Assembly (NCBI GenBank): GCA_049514435.1
Contig: JBEKVB010000007.1
Location: 62,001-126,000, forward strand
Direction: 5' to 3'
Source: UBA4810 sp002479215
GTDB lineage: Bacteria > Desulfobacterota > Syntrophia > Syntrophales > Smithellaceae
Length of the DNA: 64,000 nt
Shown: positions 40,723 to 49,262 of the stretch, piece after piece
Layout of the letters: each line of letters begins with the position of its first letter
How positions within the stretch are numbered: position 1 is the stretch's first letter
Notes under the pieces: model-generated
Databases searched by the model: none
What the model saw: the letters and a program-made list of their open reading frames with translations, nothing else
Told to the model about the DNA's origin: nothing
Position numbers and translations under genes: made by a program

Positions 40723-40782
40723 GGCCCAAGATCCGCATGCACGAGGACGCTCGTAATTCGCGTCTGTGATGCGGCGCGTTAT
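40719..40782. other. attC-like bulged hairpin between two small ORFs
   Basis: Outer arms ATAAGGC/GCGTTAT pair at 6 of 7 positions. Inside, CCGCAT/ATGCGG, CAC/GTG, AG/CT and ACGC/GCGT pair in order. They are separated on the left arm only by three single unpaired G bases (40739, 40743, 40746), with a 9-base loop. One-sided extrahelical bases and a GTTA-type right end are features of integron attC sites. The left AAC triplet is AAG here, and the spacers are unequal (7 versus 1), so it is atypical. Confidence 0.4.
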
Positions 40783-40794
40783 AGGAGGAGACTA

Positions 40795-41082
40795 ATGACA
40801 GATGAATCGAAAATATTTACAATTGCTGACTTGCAAGAGATCAATGAGTTTGCAAAATTTAAAACAGGCGTAACTGTTGATGAAATGCGAGAAAGGACAT
40901 ATCGAAAAGGATGTCATCAAACGGCTGCAATGATCCATTCTGCAATTGGAGAACTCAAATCAAAAGACGAAATAATACAATTTGTCGGTGCGCTTGAAGA
41001 TGTTCTTGCAGATATCAGAGGTGACAGCGAACCTCATCCAGGATTATTAGATGAGGCAAGACAAAAAGCATTTTCACTGTAG
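40795..41082 (+). CDS. hypothetical protein, small acidic
   Basis: This 95-aa protein is of unknown family. It is predicted helical, with the segments GVTVDEMRERTYRKGCHQTA and GALEDVLADIRGD. AGGAGG lies 6 bases before the ATG, and the start is 13 bases after the attC-like hairpin, an arrangement seen in gene cassettes. No promoter was seen. Confidence 0.65.
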   Translation: MTDESKIFTIADLQEINEFAKFKTGVTVDEMRERTYRKGCHQTAAMIHSAIGELKSKDEIIQFVGALEDVLADIRGDSEPHPGLLDEARQKAFSL

Positions 41083-41477
41083 TAACATCGCATCGTTAAA
41101 CTGTTTTACGCTGCGCCAGCGACACTGTATGAAGCAAAATATATACTATAACTAATCAATTCACCGAATCGGCGAGGAACGGCCTTAGCCAAAACCTATA
41201 ATCATCATAATTATCAATTGAACAAAGTATCGAGTGAACCGGGGAAAACAATTAAGCAGGCTCGGGAATTGCACATTACAAAACTATTTGAGCCTACGGC
41301 ATTTCTGCGATAACAAACTACCTCTAATAATTTTCACGACTATTTATTAAGTTGCTTCTTAAACTTGTGTAATAACTACATTATTCTATTATATTTTTCT
41401 AAGCTTTTTTATAAATTCATTGCCTGCTTGGCAAAGGTATGCTACTTTGCAAAATAATTGACTGTGAGGAGCTTAAA
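41083..41477. other. 395-bp non-coding gap
   Basis: No frame with a ribosome site, no tRNA and no strong terminator was found. A weak TTGCCT-17-TACTTT pair at 41420-41448 could be the promoter of the next gene. The stretch is AT-rich and separates the accessory ORFs from the folC group. Confidence 0.5.
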
Positions 41478-42245
41478 ATGAAAATAAGGGTGCTGGGTTG
41501 TCACGGCTCACAGCTTCCTAATTATAATACAACAAGTTTCCTCCTCGGGCAGAACGTTCTATTGGATGCTGGAACGGTCACTACCGTCTTAAGTCTTCGG
41601 GAGCAGTTAAAAATAGATTATGTTTTTATAACGCACGCTCATCTGGATCACGTGCGTGATATTACGTTTCTCGCCGATAATATGTTTTTTCAACGCAGGA
41701 AAAAACCTTTAGTGATTGTTAGTACAAAAGGCATTCTCGATTCCATTCACCGTCACTTATTTAACAATGTCATCTGGCCGGATTTTTCTAAAATACCAAG
41801 CGCTAAAGAGCCGCTTATAAAATTTCTGATTATCAAACCTGGTAAAAAACAGACAATCGCTGATTTACAAATCACTACCATTGATCTTAATCATGTCGTG
41901 GAAACTGTCGGATACGCGATCGAATTCAAAGGTAAAGCCGTAATGTTCCTAGGCGATACCGGGCCTACTCGAGAAGTCTGGCAAATTGCCCAAAAAACTA
42001 AAGGACTCAGGGCCATATTTATCGAAACCTCTTTGCCCGATTCTATGAAAGATGTTGCCGATGTAACAGGACATCTCACTCCATTTTCTTTGCAAGGAGA
42101 ACTTAAAAAATTGAAAGGCAAAAAACCGGATATTTACCTCTATCACATGAAACTCAGCTACCAGGAAGTTATCCGCAAAGAAGTAGCGGCAATAAAAGAT
42201 AGAAAAATCCATATTATTGAAGATGGCCAAATAATCCGTATTTAA
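41478..42245 (+). CDS. metallo-beta-lactamase-fold protein, cAMP phosphodiesterase class II type
   Basis: This 255-aa protein has the metal-binding motif THAHLDHV (~58-65), a first strand KIRVLGCHGSQLPNYNTTSF with the G-S-x-N/T pattern, FLGDTGPTREVW and a distal His (HMKLSY). It resembles class II 3',5'-cyclic nucleotide phosphodiesterases. The substrate is not certain; other lactamase-fold hydrolases share this layout. ATG 41478 has GAGGAG upstream. It lies 15 bases before folC, so the two may be cotranscribed. Confidence 0.82.
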   Translation: MKIRVLGCHGSQLPNYNTTSFLLGQNVLLDAGTVTTVLSLREQLKIDYVFITHAHLDHVRDITFLADNMFFQRRKKPLVIVSTKGILDSIHRHLFNNVIWPDFSKIPSAKEPLIKFLIIKPGKKQTIADLQITTIDLNHVVETVGYAIEFKGKAVMFLGDTGPTREVWQIAQKTKGLRAIFIETSLPDSMKDVADVTGHLTPFSLQGELKKLKGKKPDIYLYHMKLSYQEVIRKEVAAIKDRKIHIIEDGQIIRI

Positions 42246-42260
42246 TCATTCTACGCGAAC

Positions 42261-43541
42261 ATGAAAAAATTTGATCCTTCCGCTTATCTTGCCGGCTTAA
42301 ATGTTGATATCATGCATTTTGGATTGGAGACAATTACCGAACTATTGTCCCGGATGGGAAATCCGCAAAATGACTATAAGACAATATTGATTGCCGGTAC
42401 AAACGGTAAAGGATCAACCGCGACAATGACCGCTTCTATATTGCATAGTGCCGGTTATAAGGTTGGCCTTTACACCTCCCCGCATTTAGTTGACGTTCGA
42501 GAAAGAATTGTTATCAACGGGAGAAAAATCGTCCGGAAAGACTTTAGCCAAATCATCGCGGATATAAAAGAAAAGATCAAAAAGCCTTTAACATATTTTG
42601 AATTTTTGACTGCTGTTGCCTTTGTTTATTTTCAGCGCCAAAAAGTGGATATTGCCGTCCTAGAGGTTGGTTTAGGAGGCAGGCTAGATGCCACCAATGT
42701 CTGTAAGCCGCTGGTTTCGATAATCACCAATATTTCCTTCGACCATATGGCCTACCTAGGCAATACTCTGGAATCAATTACCCGTGAAAAAGCGGGTATC
42801 ATCAAACAAAACGGCATTTGCCTTACAGCGGCAAAACAAAAAAATGTTTTGCAGGTGTTGAAAAATATATGCTCACGTCGCAAAGCGAAGCTCTATCGAT
42901 TGGGGGCTGATATAAAAATAGTAAAACAAAAAAAATATTCTTTTGCCTACCAGGGACTGTACCGCAAATTGAGCGGCTTAACTATTTCTCTGCGAGGCGA
43001 GCATCAGTTGGCAAATGCCGCGTTGGCCGTGGCTGCAGTTGAGCTTAGTGATAAAAATGGCTTGAAGATAGATAATGACGCAATCCGAGCCGGGCTTAAA
43101 AAAGCGTACTTGGATGCCCGGCTGGATTTTTTGCAGAAAGAACCTCTTTTTCTTTTGGATGGCGCGCATAATCCTGCGGGAATTAGCGTCTTATGCCGGG
43201 CTCTAAAAAACAATTTTTCCTATCGCCGGTTAATTCTTATTTTTAGTTCTCTTATCGATAAGGATTATCGTCAAATGCTGAAAAAAATAGCTCCTCTCGC
43301 CTATAAAATAATTATAACTAAATTAAAGACCAAGCGTGCTGTATCACCAGATAACATTTGGAAAGTATTGGAGAAAATAGGATGTAAGGCGATAGTGACG
43401 CAAAATGTTGGGCAGGCGATTCAGAAAGCACAAGCCTTGGCTGAAAAAAAAGATTTAATTTGCGCGACAGGCTCTCTTTATCTGGCGGGCGAAGTAAAAC
43501 AAAAGTTTCCTAAAACTGTTTCTTGTGCTAAGAAATACTGA
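42261..43541 (+). CDS. folC: bifunctional folylpolyglutamate/dihydrofolate synthase
   Basis: This 426-aa Mur-ligase-family enzyme adds glutamate to dihydropteroate and to folates. The P-loop IAGTNGKGSTATM, YTSPHLVDVRERI, VLEVGLGGRLDATNV and the C-terminal FLLDGAHNPAGI are all present. Length is standard. lptD follows after 24 bp. No Shine-Dalgarno stands out before the ATG. Confidence 0.95.
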   Translation: MKKFDPSAYLAGLNVDIMHFGLETITELLSRMGNPQNDYKTILIAGTNGKGSTATMTASILHSAGYKVGLYTSPHLVDVRERIVINGRKIVRKDFSQIIADIKEKIKKPLTYFEFLTAVAFVYFQRQKVDIAVLEVGLGGRLDATNVCKPLVSIITNISFDHMAYLGNTLESITREKAGIIKQNGICLTAAKQKNVLQVLKNICSRRKAKLYRLGADIKIVKQKKYSFAYQGLYRKLSGLTISLRGEHQLANAALAVAAVELSDKNGLKIDNDAIRAGLKKAYLDARLDFLQKEPLFLLDGAHNPAGISVLCRALKNNFSYRRLILIFSSLIDKDYRQMLKKIAPLAYKIIITKLKTKRAVSPDNIWKVLEKIGCKAIVTQNVGQAIQKAQALAEKKDLICATGSLYLAGEVKQKFPKTVSCAKKY

Positions 43542-43574
43542 ATTTTTTAATAATAAATAAACAAGGTGTTTATT

Positions 43575-45761
43575 TTGATCGGGAAATTGAAGTATAAATT
43601 TATAGTTACTTGTTTTGCGATGGGAATGTTACTGATTTCATACACCCGAGTTTCTGCCGAAGAAACCAAAGAAGATAAAAAGCCTGTGGATATTGAGGCG
43701 GACAGCATGGATTACGACAATTTCCTCGACAAATATCATGCTCAAGGGAAAGTAGTGATACATTACAGCGGCGGCGTTTTAAATGCCGATGATGTGGAAT
43801 TAGATAATAAGAATAATATTGCCACTGCTCGGGGCAATGTCTTACTAAAAATGGGAGAAGATACCCTGCAAGGAGATAAAATCGTTTTCAATATTGAAAA
43901 TAAAACCGGTGTTGCATATAAAGGCCGAGCTTTTTATTCCAGGAACCATTTTTATATTAAAGGCGACAAAATCGAAAAGACCGGAGAACAGACATATTTC
44001 ATTCAACAGCCGAGAGCCACAACCTGCGATGGAGATTATCCGGATTGGGAAATTGCCGGCAGCGAAATGGACGTAACAATTGAAGGATATGGTTTGATGA
44101 AAAATGCCCGGTTAGTCACAGAAGGCTTGCCGGTTTTCTACTCTCCCTTTGTTCCTTTTCCTGTAAAAACTGAACGCCAATCGGGATTTATTAGTCCTTA
44201 TCTTTCCACAGGACAAGATGGCCTCGACATCGAAACCCCCTTTTTTTGGGCGATTTCTCCTCAAATGGATGCGACATTATATCAGCGTTACATTGAAGAC
44301 AGAGGATTTAAAGAAGGCGTGGAATTTAGATATTATCTGGGCAGTCATTCCTTCGGCACTTTTTACGGTGATTATATGGAGGATACAAAACCTATTATTG
44401 AAACGGCGGGTGCCAATGATGCCCCAACCAGCCGCAATTGGCAGGAAATGCACCAACGCTGGTCGTTTTATTTAAATCACGAAACAGACTTTGATCCAGA
44501 ATTCTACGTGAGAACTGATTTATACAAAGTTTCCGATGAATGGTATTTTCGCGATTTCTCGGCCCACAACTATTACCTCGACCGTTATACGCCAACAGAA
44601 GGAAATCCGTTTAATACGATTCCTTTTCAGGCTAATCAATACCTGCGCTCGCTGGACTCAACTGTCCGTGTATATAAAGGATGGTCTAATTACAATTTAA
44701 CGGGATTGATCAGTTCCACGGATGATTTTTCAACTGCCAATAATGATCAGACCCTGCAAAAATATCCGGAGATAGTTGCTGCTGGCATCAAACAACCTCT
44801 CTTAAAAACTCCTTTGTATTATGAACTCACCGGTACTTATGATTATTTTTATCGAGGAGAAGGACAAAAGGGACACTTCTTTGATTTATCTCCTAGTATT
44901 TCTTTGCCTTTGAATATATCCGGCTATGCCAAGATTACGCCGCAAATTGCCTTTAGTGAAACAGCCTGGATACGCGATGATAGCCAAGCGCAAGGCGATA
45001 ACAAAAGCGGAGATCGGACGCTGTATACTGCGTCTTTAGATATTAGCAGTCGACTGTCGCGCATTTTTGATCTCCAGATTCAAAACTGGGAGAAAATCCA
45101 GCATGAAATTAAGCCGGGAATAACCTATTTCTATACACCTAATGTAGGGCAGAATAATATCCCTGATTATATGTTGGCAATAGCTGGACAAAACGGAGTT
45201 CTTTGGTCGCTTACGAACACTTTTACGGCTAAAGTAAGGGATGATGCGGGCAAATACAGTTATCTGGAATTTTTAAGGCTCAAGCTGTTTCAAACTTATA
45301 ATATTAACGACGCTACAAGGGGTATAGAAGGGATTACTCCTCCTGTCATTGCCACTACCGAAAGGCGTCCTTTCGACGATCTTGGAATGGAGTTTGATTT
45401 TAATCCGCATAAGTATTTTTCATTTATGGTCCGCAATCAGTACAGCATTTATGATGGTTGGACACAAACGAATTATGATTTGAATATCAAGGATTGGCGC
45501 GGCGATATGTTATCAGTCGGTTATCATTATACCTTAGACTCTATTGAACAAATCACTGTTAACTTAAAGGCACAAATTACAAATAATATTACCGGCAACT
45601 TTGTGTCAAGCCTCGATCGCTTAAATTCCAGAACGGTGGAAAATACAGTAGGATTGATTTATCATAGTCAATGTTGGAGCTTGGGACTGGAATATACGCA
45701 GACTGAAACCGATTCAAGAGTTGTGCTGAAAATATCATTAGCTGGATTAGGTGCATTGTAA
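43575..45761 (+). CDS. lptD: LPS-assembly protein LptD (OstA)
   Basis: This ~728-aa outer-membrane protein has a signal peptide (YKFIVTCFAMGMLLISYTRVSA), an N-terminal OstA/LptA-like jellyroll (PVDIEADSMDYDNFLDKYHA, GDKIVFNIENKTG) and a large C-terminal beta-barrel rich in aromatic strands. With LptE it inserts lipopolysaccharide into the outer leaflet. TTG 43575 has AAGG at good spacing; GTG 43566 is three codons upstream. It is preceded by folC, with no LptA or LptE gene nearby. Confidence 0.9.
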   Translation: MIGKLKYKFIVTCFAMGMLLISYTRVSAEETKEDKKPVDIEADSMDYDNFLDKYHAQGKVVIHYSGGVLNADDVELDNKNNIATARGNVLLKMGEDTLQGDKIVFNIENKTGVAYKGRAFYSRNHFYIKGDKIEKTGEQTYFIQQPRATTCDGDYPDWEIAGSEMDVTIEGYGLMKNARLVTEGLPVFYSPFVPFPVKTERQSGFISPYLSTGQDGLDIETPFFWAISPQMDATLYQRYIEDRGFKEGVEFRYYLGSHSFGTFYGDYMEDTKPIIETAGANDAPTSRNWQEMHQRWSFYLNHETDFDPEFYVRTDLYKVSDEWYFRDFSAHNYYLDRYTPTEGNPFNTIPFQANQYLRSLDSTVRVYKGWSNYNLTGLISSTDDFSTANNDQTLQKYPEIVAAGIKQPLLKTPLYYELTGTYDYFYRGEGQKGHFFDLSPSISLPLNISGYAKITPQIAFSETAWIRDDSQAQGDNKSGDRTLYTASLDISSRLSRIFDLQIQNWEKIQHEIKPGITYFYTPNVGQNNIPDYMLAIAGQNGVLWSLTNTFTAKVRDDAGKYSYLEFLRLKLFQTYNINDATRGIEGITPPVIATTERRPFDDLGMEFDFNPHKYFSFMVRNQYSIYDGWTQTNYDLNIKDWRGDMLSVGYHYTLDSIEQITVNLKAQITNNITGNFVSSLDRLNSRTVENTVGLIYHSQCWSLGLEYTQTETDSRVVLKISLAGLGAL

Positions 45762-45838
45762 ATTTATCCTACTTTTGGGCTGATTACTTATTTTATAACA
45801 ATTTAACAGGGCGACGGAGGATTGGTTAATCAGCATAA

Positions 45839-46030
45839 TATATTGCTTGGTCTTTGTTCAAGCGTTCTCTTGTTGGTTCTTATCATCAAATCAGTGCTAA
45901 ACATCTTGACGCTTACCTCGATGAATTTGAATGGCGGTTTAATAACCGCAATAATGCGTATTTGTTCAGGGATACTCTCATAAAACTACTAAGCGCTCCT
46001 AAAATGGAATTTAAAAAACTAGTAGCATGA
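45839..46030 (+). pseudogene. IS1595-family (ISXO2-like) transposase remnant
   Basis: An in-frame stretch without a start encodes the last ~63 residues of an ISXO2-like transposase: AWSLFKRSLVGSYHQISAKH, then DEFEWRFNNRNNAYLFRDTL and the end KMEFKKLVA before TGA 46028. A stop lies in frame at 45836, and no upstream part of the gene was found. The 304-bp gap after lptD is otherwise empty. Confidence 0.85.
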
Positions 46031-46065
46031 AATCCTTAAGTGGCAATGGCAATGTGTTAATTAAT

Positions 46066-47103
46066 TCATTTCTGCCCCGGTTCACCCTCAATCTTGCGAC
46101 GAAGGCATTCAGTTTCAAGATACGCCTTGCCGCGAAATTGAACTGTTACTCCCTTTAATTTGAAAATCTGTTTTAGGTCAGATATTTCGTCTTCTGTCAT
46201 CATGCCATCGAAATATACATAGATTAATCCTGTAAACGTCAGTTTATCACTCGATACTCCACCTTCACCTGGATAAATTTGAAGAAAATCACTATGCGGT
46301 TGTGATGTATCTAGCATTTCTTGGAAATGATCGGCAAAGAACTTGCAAAACTCATAAGTAAACTGCGTAAATGGCAAATAAAGCGCGATAAATTTTGCAT
46401 GAGATGAAAAGTCGGCTGCTACAGTTCCCTTGTAATTAATCACAGTATTATTGGGTGTACGCCAAACAGCATCGCCTATTATTGCTGATGAATGATATTT
46501 AAATAATAAGTCGTCTTCAAAGACTTGATATAATGATATAGGTTGTTTCGGGGGTAGAGGTTCTACTTTTTCTTTTAGAAGTTGGGCAACAAGCTGCTTC
46601 AATTCCGTCTTTATTCCTATTTTTCCAGTAAAGTTTCGTTCAACAAAACCTGCGTTTTCGAGTATCAGCCAATCGCTGTCAGATACATCGTTAGCGTTAT
46701 GTGTAATATTCATCTTTCGCAATGCTTCTATCTGGGAAGGTTGTAACTTAAAAAATTCGGCACGATAATGAGCCATTGTATCATCTTCTATCGTGTTTGG
46801 AGATTGATTAATTGCAAGCCCTGTAATATACCAAAACACACACATAAAAATGGCTCCGGCTAATGCAGCTATGGCATAGCTCCAACGCGGTAAATCCGTA
46901 TGTAATTTCATAATATCTCCATGAATACTGGGTGCATAAAGAATATACAGTGATACAAAAAAAAGAATCACTGTCCAAAGCATTCGCACTTGTGGTGCTT
47001 GTATCCAATTAGTTCTCATATATGGCGTAGTAATTACCATAAGAACCCACAAACATATTGGAACCACAAAGACAAGAATAAGAGGGGTGATGTGGCTAAG
47101 CAT
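46066..47103 (-). CDS. hypothetical membrane protein
   Basis: This 345-aa protein has three predicted N-terminal membrane helices (~5-27, 41-58 and 77-97) and a soluble cytoplasmic C-terminal domain of ~240 residues (YRAEFFKLQPSQIEALRKM, FTQFTYEFCKFFADHFQEML, GLIYVYFDGMMTEDEISDL). No family was recognised. It is a lone minus-strand gene between an IS remnant and the rplM promoter, with codon use more like the accessory genes than the ribosomal block, so horizontal origin is plausible. Confidence 0.75.
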   Translation of the reverse strand: MLSHITPLILVFVVPICLWVLMVITTPYMRTNWIQAPQVRMLWTVILFFVSLYILYAPSIHGDIMKLHTDLPRWSYAIAALAGAIFMCVFWYITGLAINQSPNTIEDDTMAHYRAEFFKLQPSQIEALRKMNITHNANDVSDSDWLILENAGFVERNFTGKIGIKTELKQLVAQLLKEKVEPLPPKQPISLYQVFEDDLLFKYHSSAIIGDAVWRTPNNTVINYKGTVAADFSSHAKFIALYLPFTQFTYEFCKFFADHFQEMLDTSQPHSDFLQIYPGEGGVSSDKLTFTGLIYVYFDGMMTEDEISDLKQIFKLKGVTVQFRGKAYLETECLRRKIEGEPGQK

Positions 47104-47216
47104 TGCTTCATCTTATCACCATCTTTTCCTTTATCAACATGAAATAAATAGTAAAAATGGTGATAAAAAGAGGGGATATATTCCTGTATCAAGTATATAA
47201 TCCCCAAATATTTTAC

Positions 47217-47245
47217 TTGACAAGTATAATGAAATTAAATAAGTA
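47217..47245 (+). promoter_or_regulatory. candidate promoter of rplM-rpsI
   Basis: TTGACA at 47217-47222, 17-base spacer, TAAGTA at 47240-47245, 39 bases before the rplM ATG. Confidence 0.6.
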
Positions 47246-47283
47246 TCGCTTTTAAATTTTTTAACCAAAGCGGTGATTTTATT

Positions 47284-47712
47284 ATGAAGACTTATGCGGC
47301 AAAGGCAGCGTTGTTAAACAAGGAGTGGTTTATTGTTGACGCTTCCGGTAAGGTATTGGGACGGCTGGCTAGTGAAATAGCGCTTCGTTTGAGAGGAAAG
47401 CACAAAGCTATCTATACGCCTCATGTCGATACCGGTGATTTTATTGTTGTAGTTAATGCTGATAAGATTATGCTTACGGGGAAAAAGCTAAACGATAAGA
47501 TTTATTATTCATATTCCGGTTATCCGGGCGGATTGAGAGAAACTAATGCCGGAAAGACGTTGGCGGAAAAACCGGAAAACTTAATCCGCATGGCTGTTGC
47601 CGGCATGTTGCCCAAGAATAATCTAGGTCGAAGAATGCTCAAAAAACTGAAAGTTTATGCCGGGAATGCTCATCCTCATGAAGCCCAGTGTCCGCATGCT
47701 TTGTCCGTTTAG
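47284..47712 (+). CDS. rplM: 50S ribosomal protein L13
   Basis: L13 (142 aa) is an early 50S assembly protein. WFIVDASGKVLGRLASEIA, KHKAIYTPHVDTGDFIVVVN and GMLPKNNLGRRMLKKLKVY are conserved. It is paired with rpsI, as in most bacteria. It lies away from the main ribosomal block, directly after the accessory region. Confidence 0.96.
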   Translation: MKTYAAKAALLNKEWFIVDASGKVLGRLASEIALRLRGKHKAIYTPHVDTGDFIVVVNADKIMLTGKKLNDKIYYSYSGYPGGLRETNAGKTLAEKPENLIRMAVAGMLPKNNLGRRMLKKLKVYAGNAHPHEAQCPHALSV

Positions 47713-47762
47713 TTTGTCTGGAGATGGAAATAAGCTAGTAATTATCTAATATTGGAGTAGCT

Positions 47763-48155
47763 ATGTCAGAACAACGTTATTATGCAACCGGTAAAAGAAA
47801 GAGTGCTATTGCCCGTGTTTATATGAAAGCGGGTAATGGAAATATTGTAGTCAATAAGAGAAATTATGATGAATATTTTACTCGTCCCAGCTTGAAAATG
47901 GTCATCAAGCAACCTTTGGAAATTGCTGGCAAAAAAGATCAATTTGATCTATATGTTAATGTTAGCGGCGGTGGGGTAGCCGGTCAAGCAGGGGCAGTAA
48001 AACATGGAATATCTAAAGCTCTCTTGGAATATGATGCCGAGCTCCGCGCAGTTCTCAAGAAAGCAGGCTTTTTAACCAGAGACGCCCGCATCAAAGAAAG
48101 AAAGAAATATGGGCAGCCGGGAGCAAGGAAAAGATTCCAATTCTCCAAGCGTTAA
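47763..48155 (+). CDS. rpsI: 30S ribosomal protein S9
   Basis: S9 (130 aa) has the C-terminal tail that touches P-site tRNA. YATGKRKSAIARVYMKAG, GGGVAGQAGAVKHGISKAL and the terminal GARKRFQFSKR are intact. It ends just before a strong terminator. Confidence 0.96.
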   Translation: MSEQRYYATGKRKSAIARVYMKAGNGNIVVNKRNYDEYFTRPSLKMVIKQPLEIAGKKDQFDLYVNVSGGGVAGQAGAVKHGISKALLEYDAELRAVLKKAGFLTRDARIKERKKYGQPGARKRFQFSKR

Positions 48156-48162
48156 TTTCAAC

Positions 48163-48191
48163 AAGGGGGGCTTCGGGCCTCCCTTTTTTTT
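48163..48191 (+). terminator. Rho-independent terminator of rplM-rpsI
   Basis: AAGGGGGGC pairs with GCCTCCCTT around a TTCGG loop, followed by a long T run. It lies 8 bases after rpsI. Confidence 0.92.
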
Positions 48192-48203
48192 GGAGGATTT
48201 TTT

Positions 48204-49244
48204 ATGGTAAAAGTAGTAATATTTGGAGCCAGCGGTTATACCGGTCAGGAACTGACCAGAATTTTACTGGGACATCCGGAAGCAGAATTAATAGCGGTTA
48301 CTTCACGGCGGTTTGCAGGAAGGCCTGTGGCCGAAGTCTTTCCGGCGCTATACGGCTTGACTTCATTAAAATATCAAAATGCAACGCCTAAAGAGGTAGC
48401 TGAAGCGAGCGATGTTGTTTTTCTGGCGCTCCCTCACGGCGTTTCCATGGATATTGCTCCTGTCTTTATTCAGGCTGGAAAGAAAGTAATTGATTTAAGC
48501 GCTGATTATCGCTTGCGGGATGTAAAAACTCATGAAGCTTGGTATGGTAAACATAGCAGTGACAAAATTTTAAAGAATGCTGTTTATGGAATTCCCGAAA
48601 TTTACCGGCAAGAAATAAAAAAAGCCGCGCTTATAGCTAATCCGGGTTGTTATCCTACCAGCATCATCTTAGGTCTGGCGCCAGCCCTGAAAAACAAGCT
48701 TATAGACGTATCCTCTATTATTGCTGATTCAGCTTCCGGTGCGAGCGGGGCGGGTCGGGAACCGCAGACCGGCTCGCTTTTTTGTGAAGTTGACGGCGGT
48801 TTTAAGGCATATAAAATAGGCGAGCACCGGCATACCCCGGAAATTGAGCAAGAGCTGAATTTACTGGCTGGTGAAAAATTTCCTATTTCTTTTACGCCGC
48901 ATTTATTGCCGGTGAAACGTGGAATTTTGAGTACTATTTATGCGACATTAAAGAAGGATATTGATTTGCAGCAAATATATGCCTTTTATTCTTCATTTTA
49001 TGCAAAAGAAAAATTTGTGAGGGTTTATCCTGTTGGAAATACATATCCTAATATTTCTTCAGTATGCGGGTCAAATTATTGCGATATAGGCTTAGCTATT
49101 GATTCGCGGACAAAAAGGGTGATTATCATCGCGGCACTCGATAATTTAATCAAAGGCGCTGCTGGCCAGGCGGTGCAAAATATGAATGTCGTCTGCGGTT
49201 TTGCAGAACACGCTGGTTTGCAAAACATACCGCTCTATCCCTGA
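48204..49244 (+). CDS. argC: N-acetyl-gamma-glutamyl-phosphate reductase
   Basis: ArgC (346 aa) reduces N-acetylglutamyl phosphate in arginine synthesis. The NADP-binding VVIFGASGYTGQELTRIL, the catalytic Cys in ANPGCYPTSIILGL, and SGASGAGREPQTGSLFCEV are present. Type I length. No other arg gene is adjacent. It follows the S9 terminator by 13 bases; its own Shine-Dalgarno is GGAGG. Confidence 0.96.
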   Translation: MVKVVIFGASGYTGQELTRILLGHPEAELIAVTSRRFAGRPVAEVFPALYGLTSLKYQNATPKEVAEASDVVFLALPHGVSMDIAPVFIQAGKKVIDLSADYRLRDVKTHEAWYGKHSSDKILKNAVYGIPEIYRQEIKKAALIANPGCYPTSIILGLAPALKNKLIDVSSIIADSASGASGAGREPQTGSLFCEVDGGFKAYKIGEHRHTPEIEQELNLLAGEKFPISFTPHLLPVKRGILSTIYATLKKDIDLQQIYAFYSSFYAKEKFVRVYPVGNTYPNISSVCGSNYCDIGLAIDSRTKRVIIIAALDNLIKGAAGQAVQNMNVVCGFAEHAGLQNIPLYP

Positions 49245-49262
49245 TGAAAGTAAGTTAAAAAA

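Noticed and set aside
47171..47206. GGGGATATA...TATAATCCCC inverted repeat before rplM
   Set aside because: The pairing needs a 2-base offset, has no T run, and no gene ends there; probably chance in AT-rich DNA.
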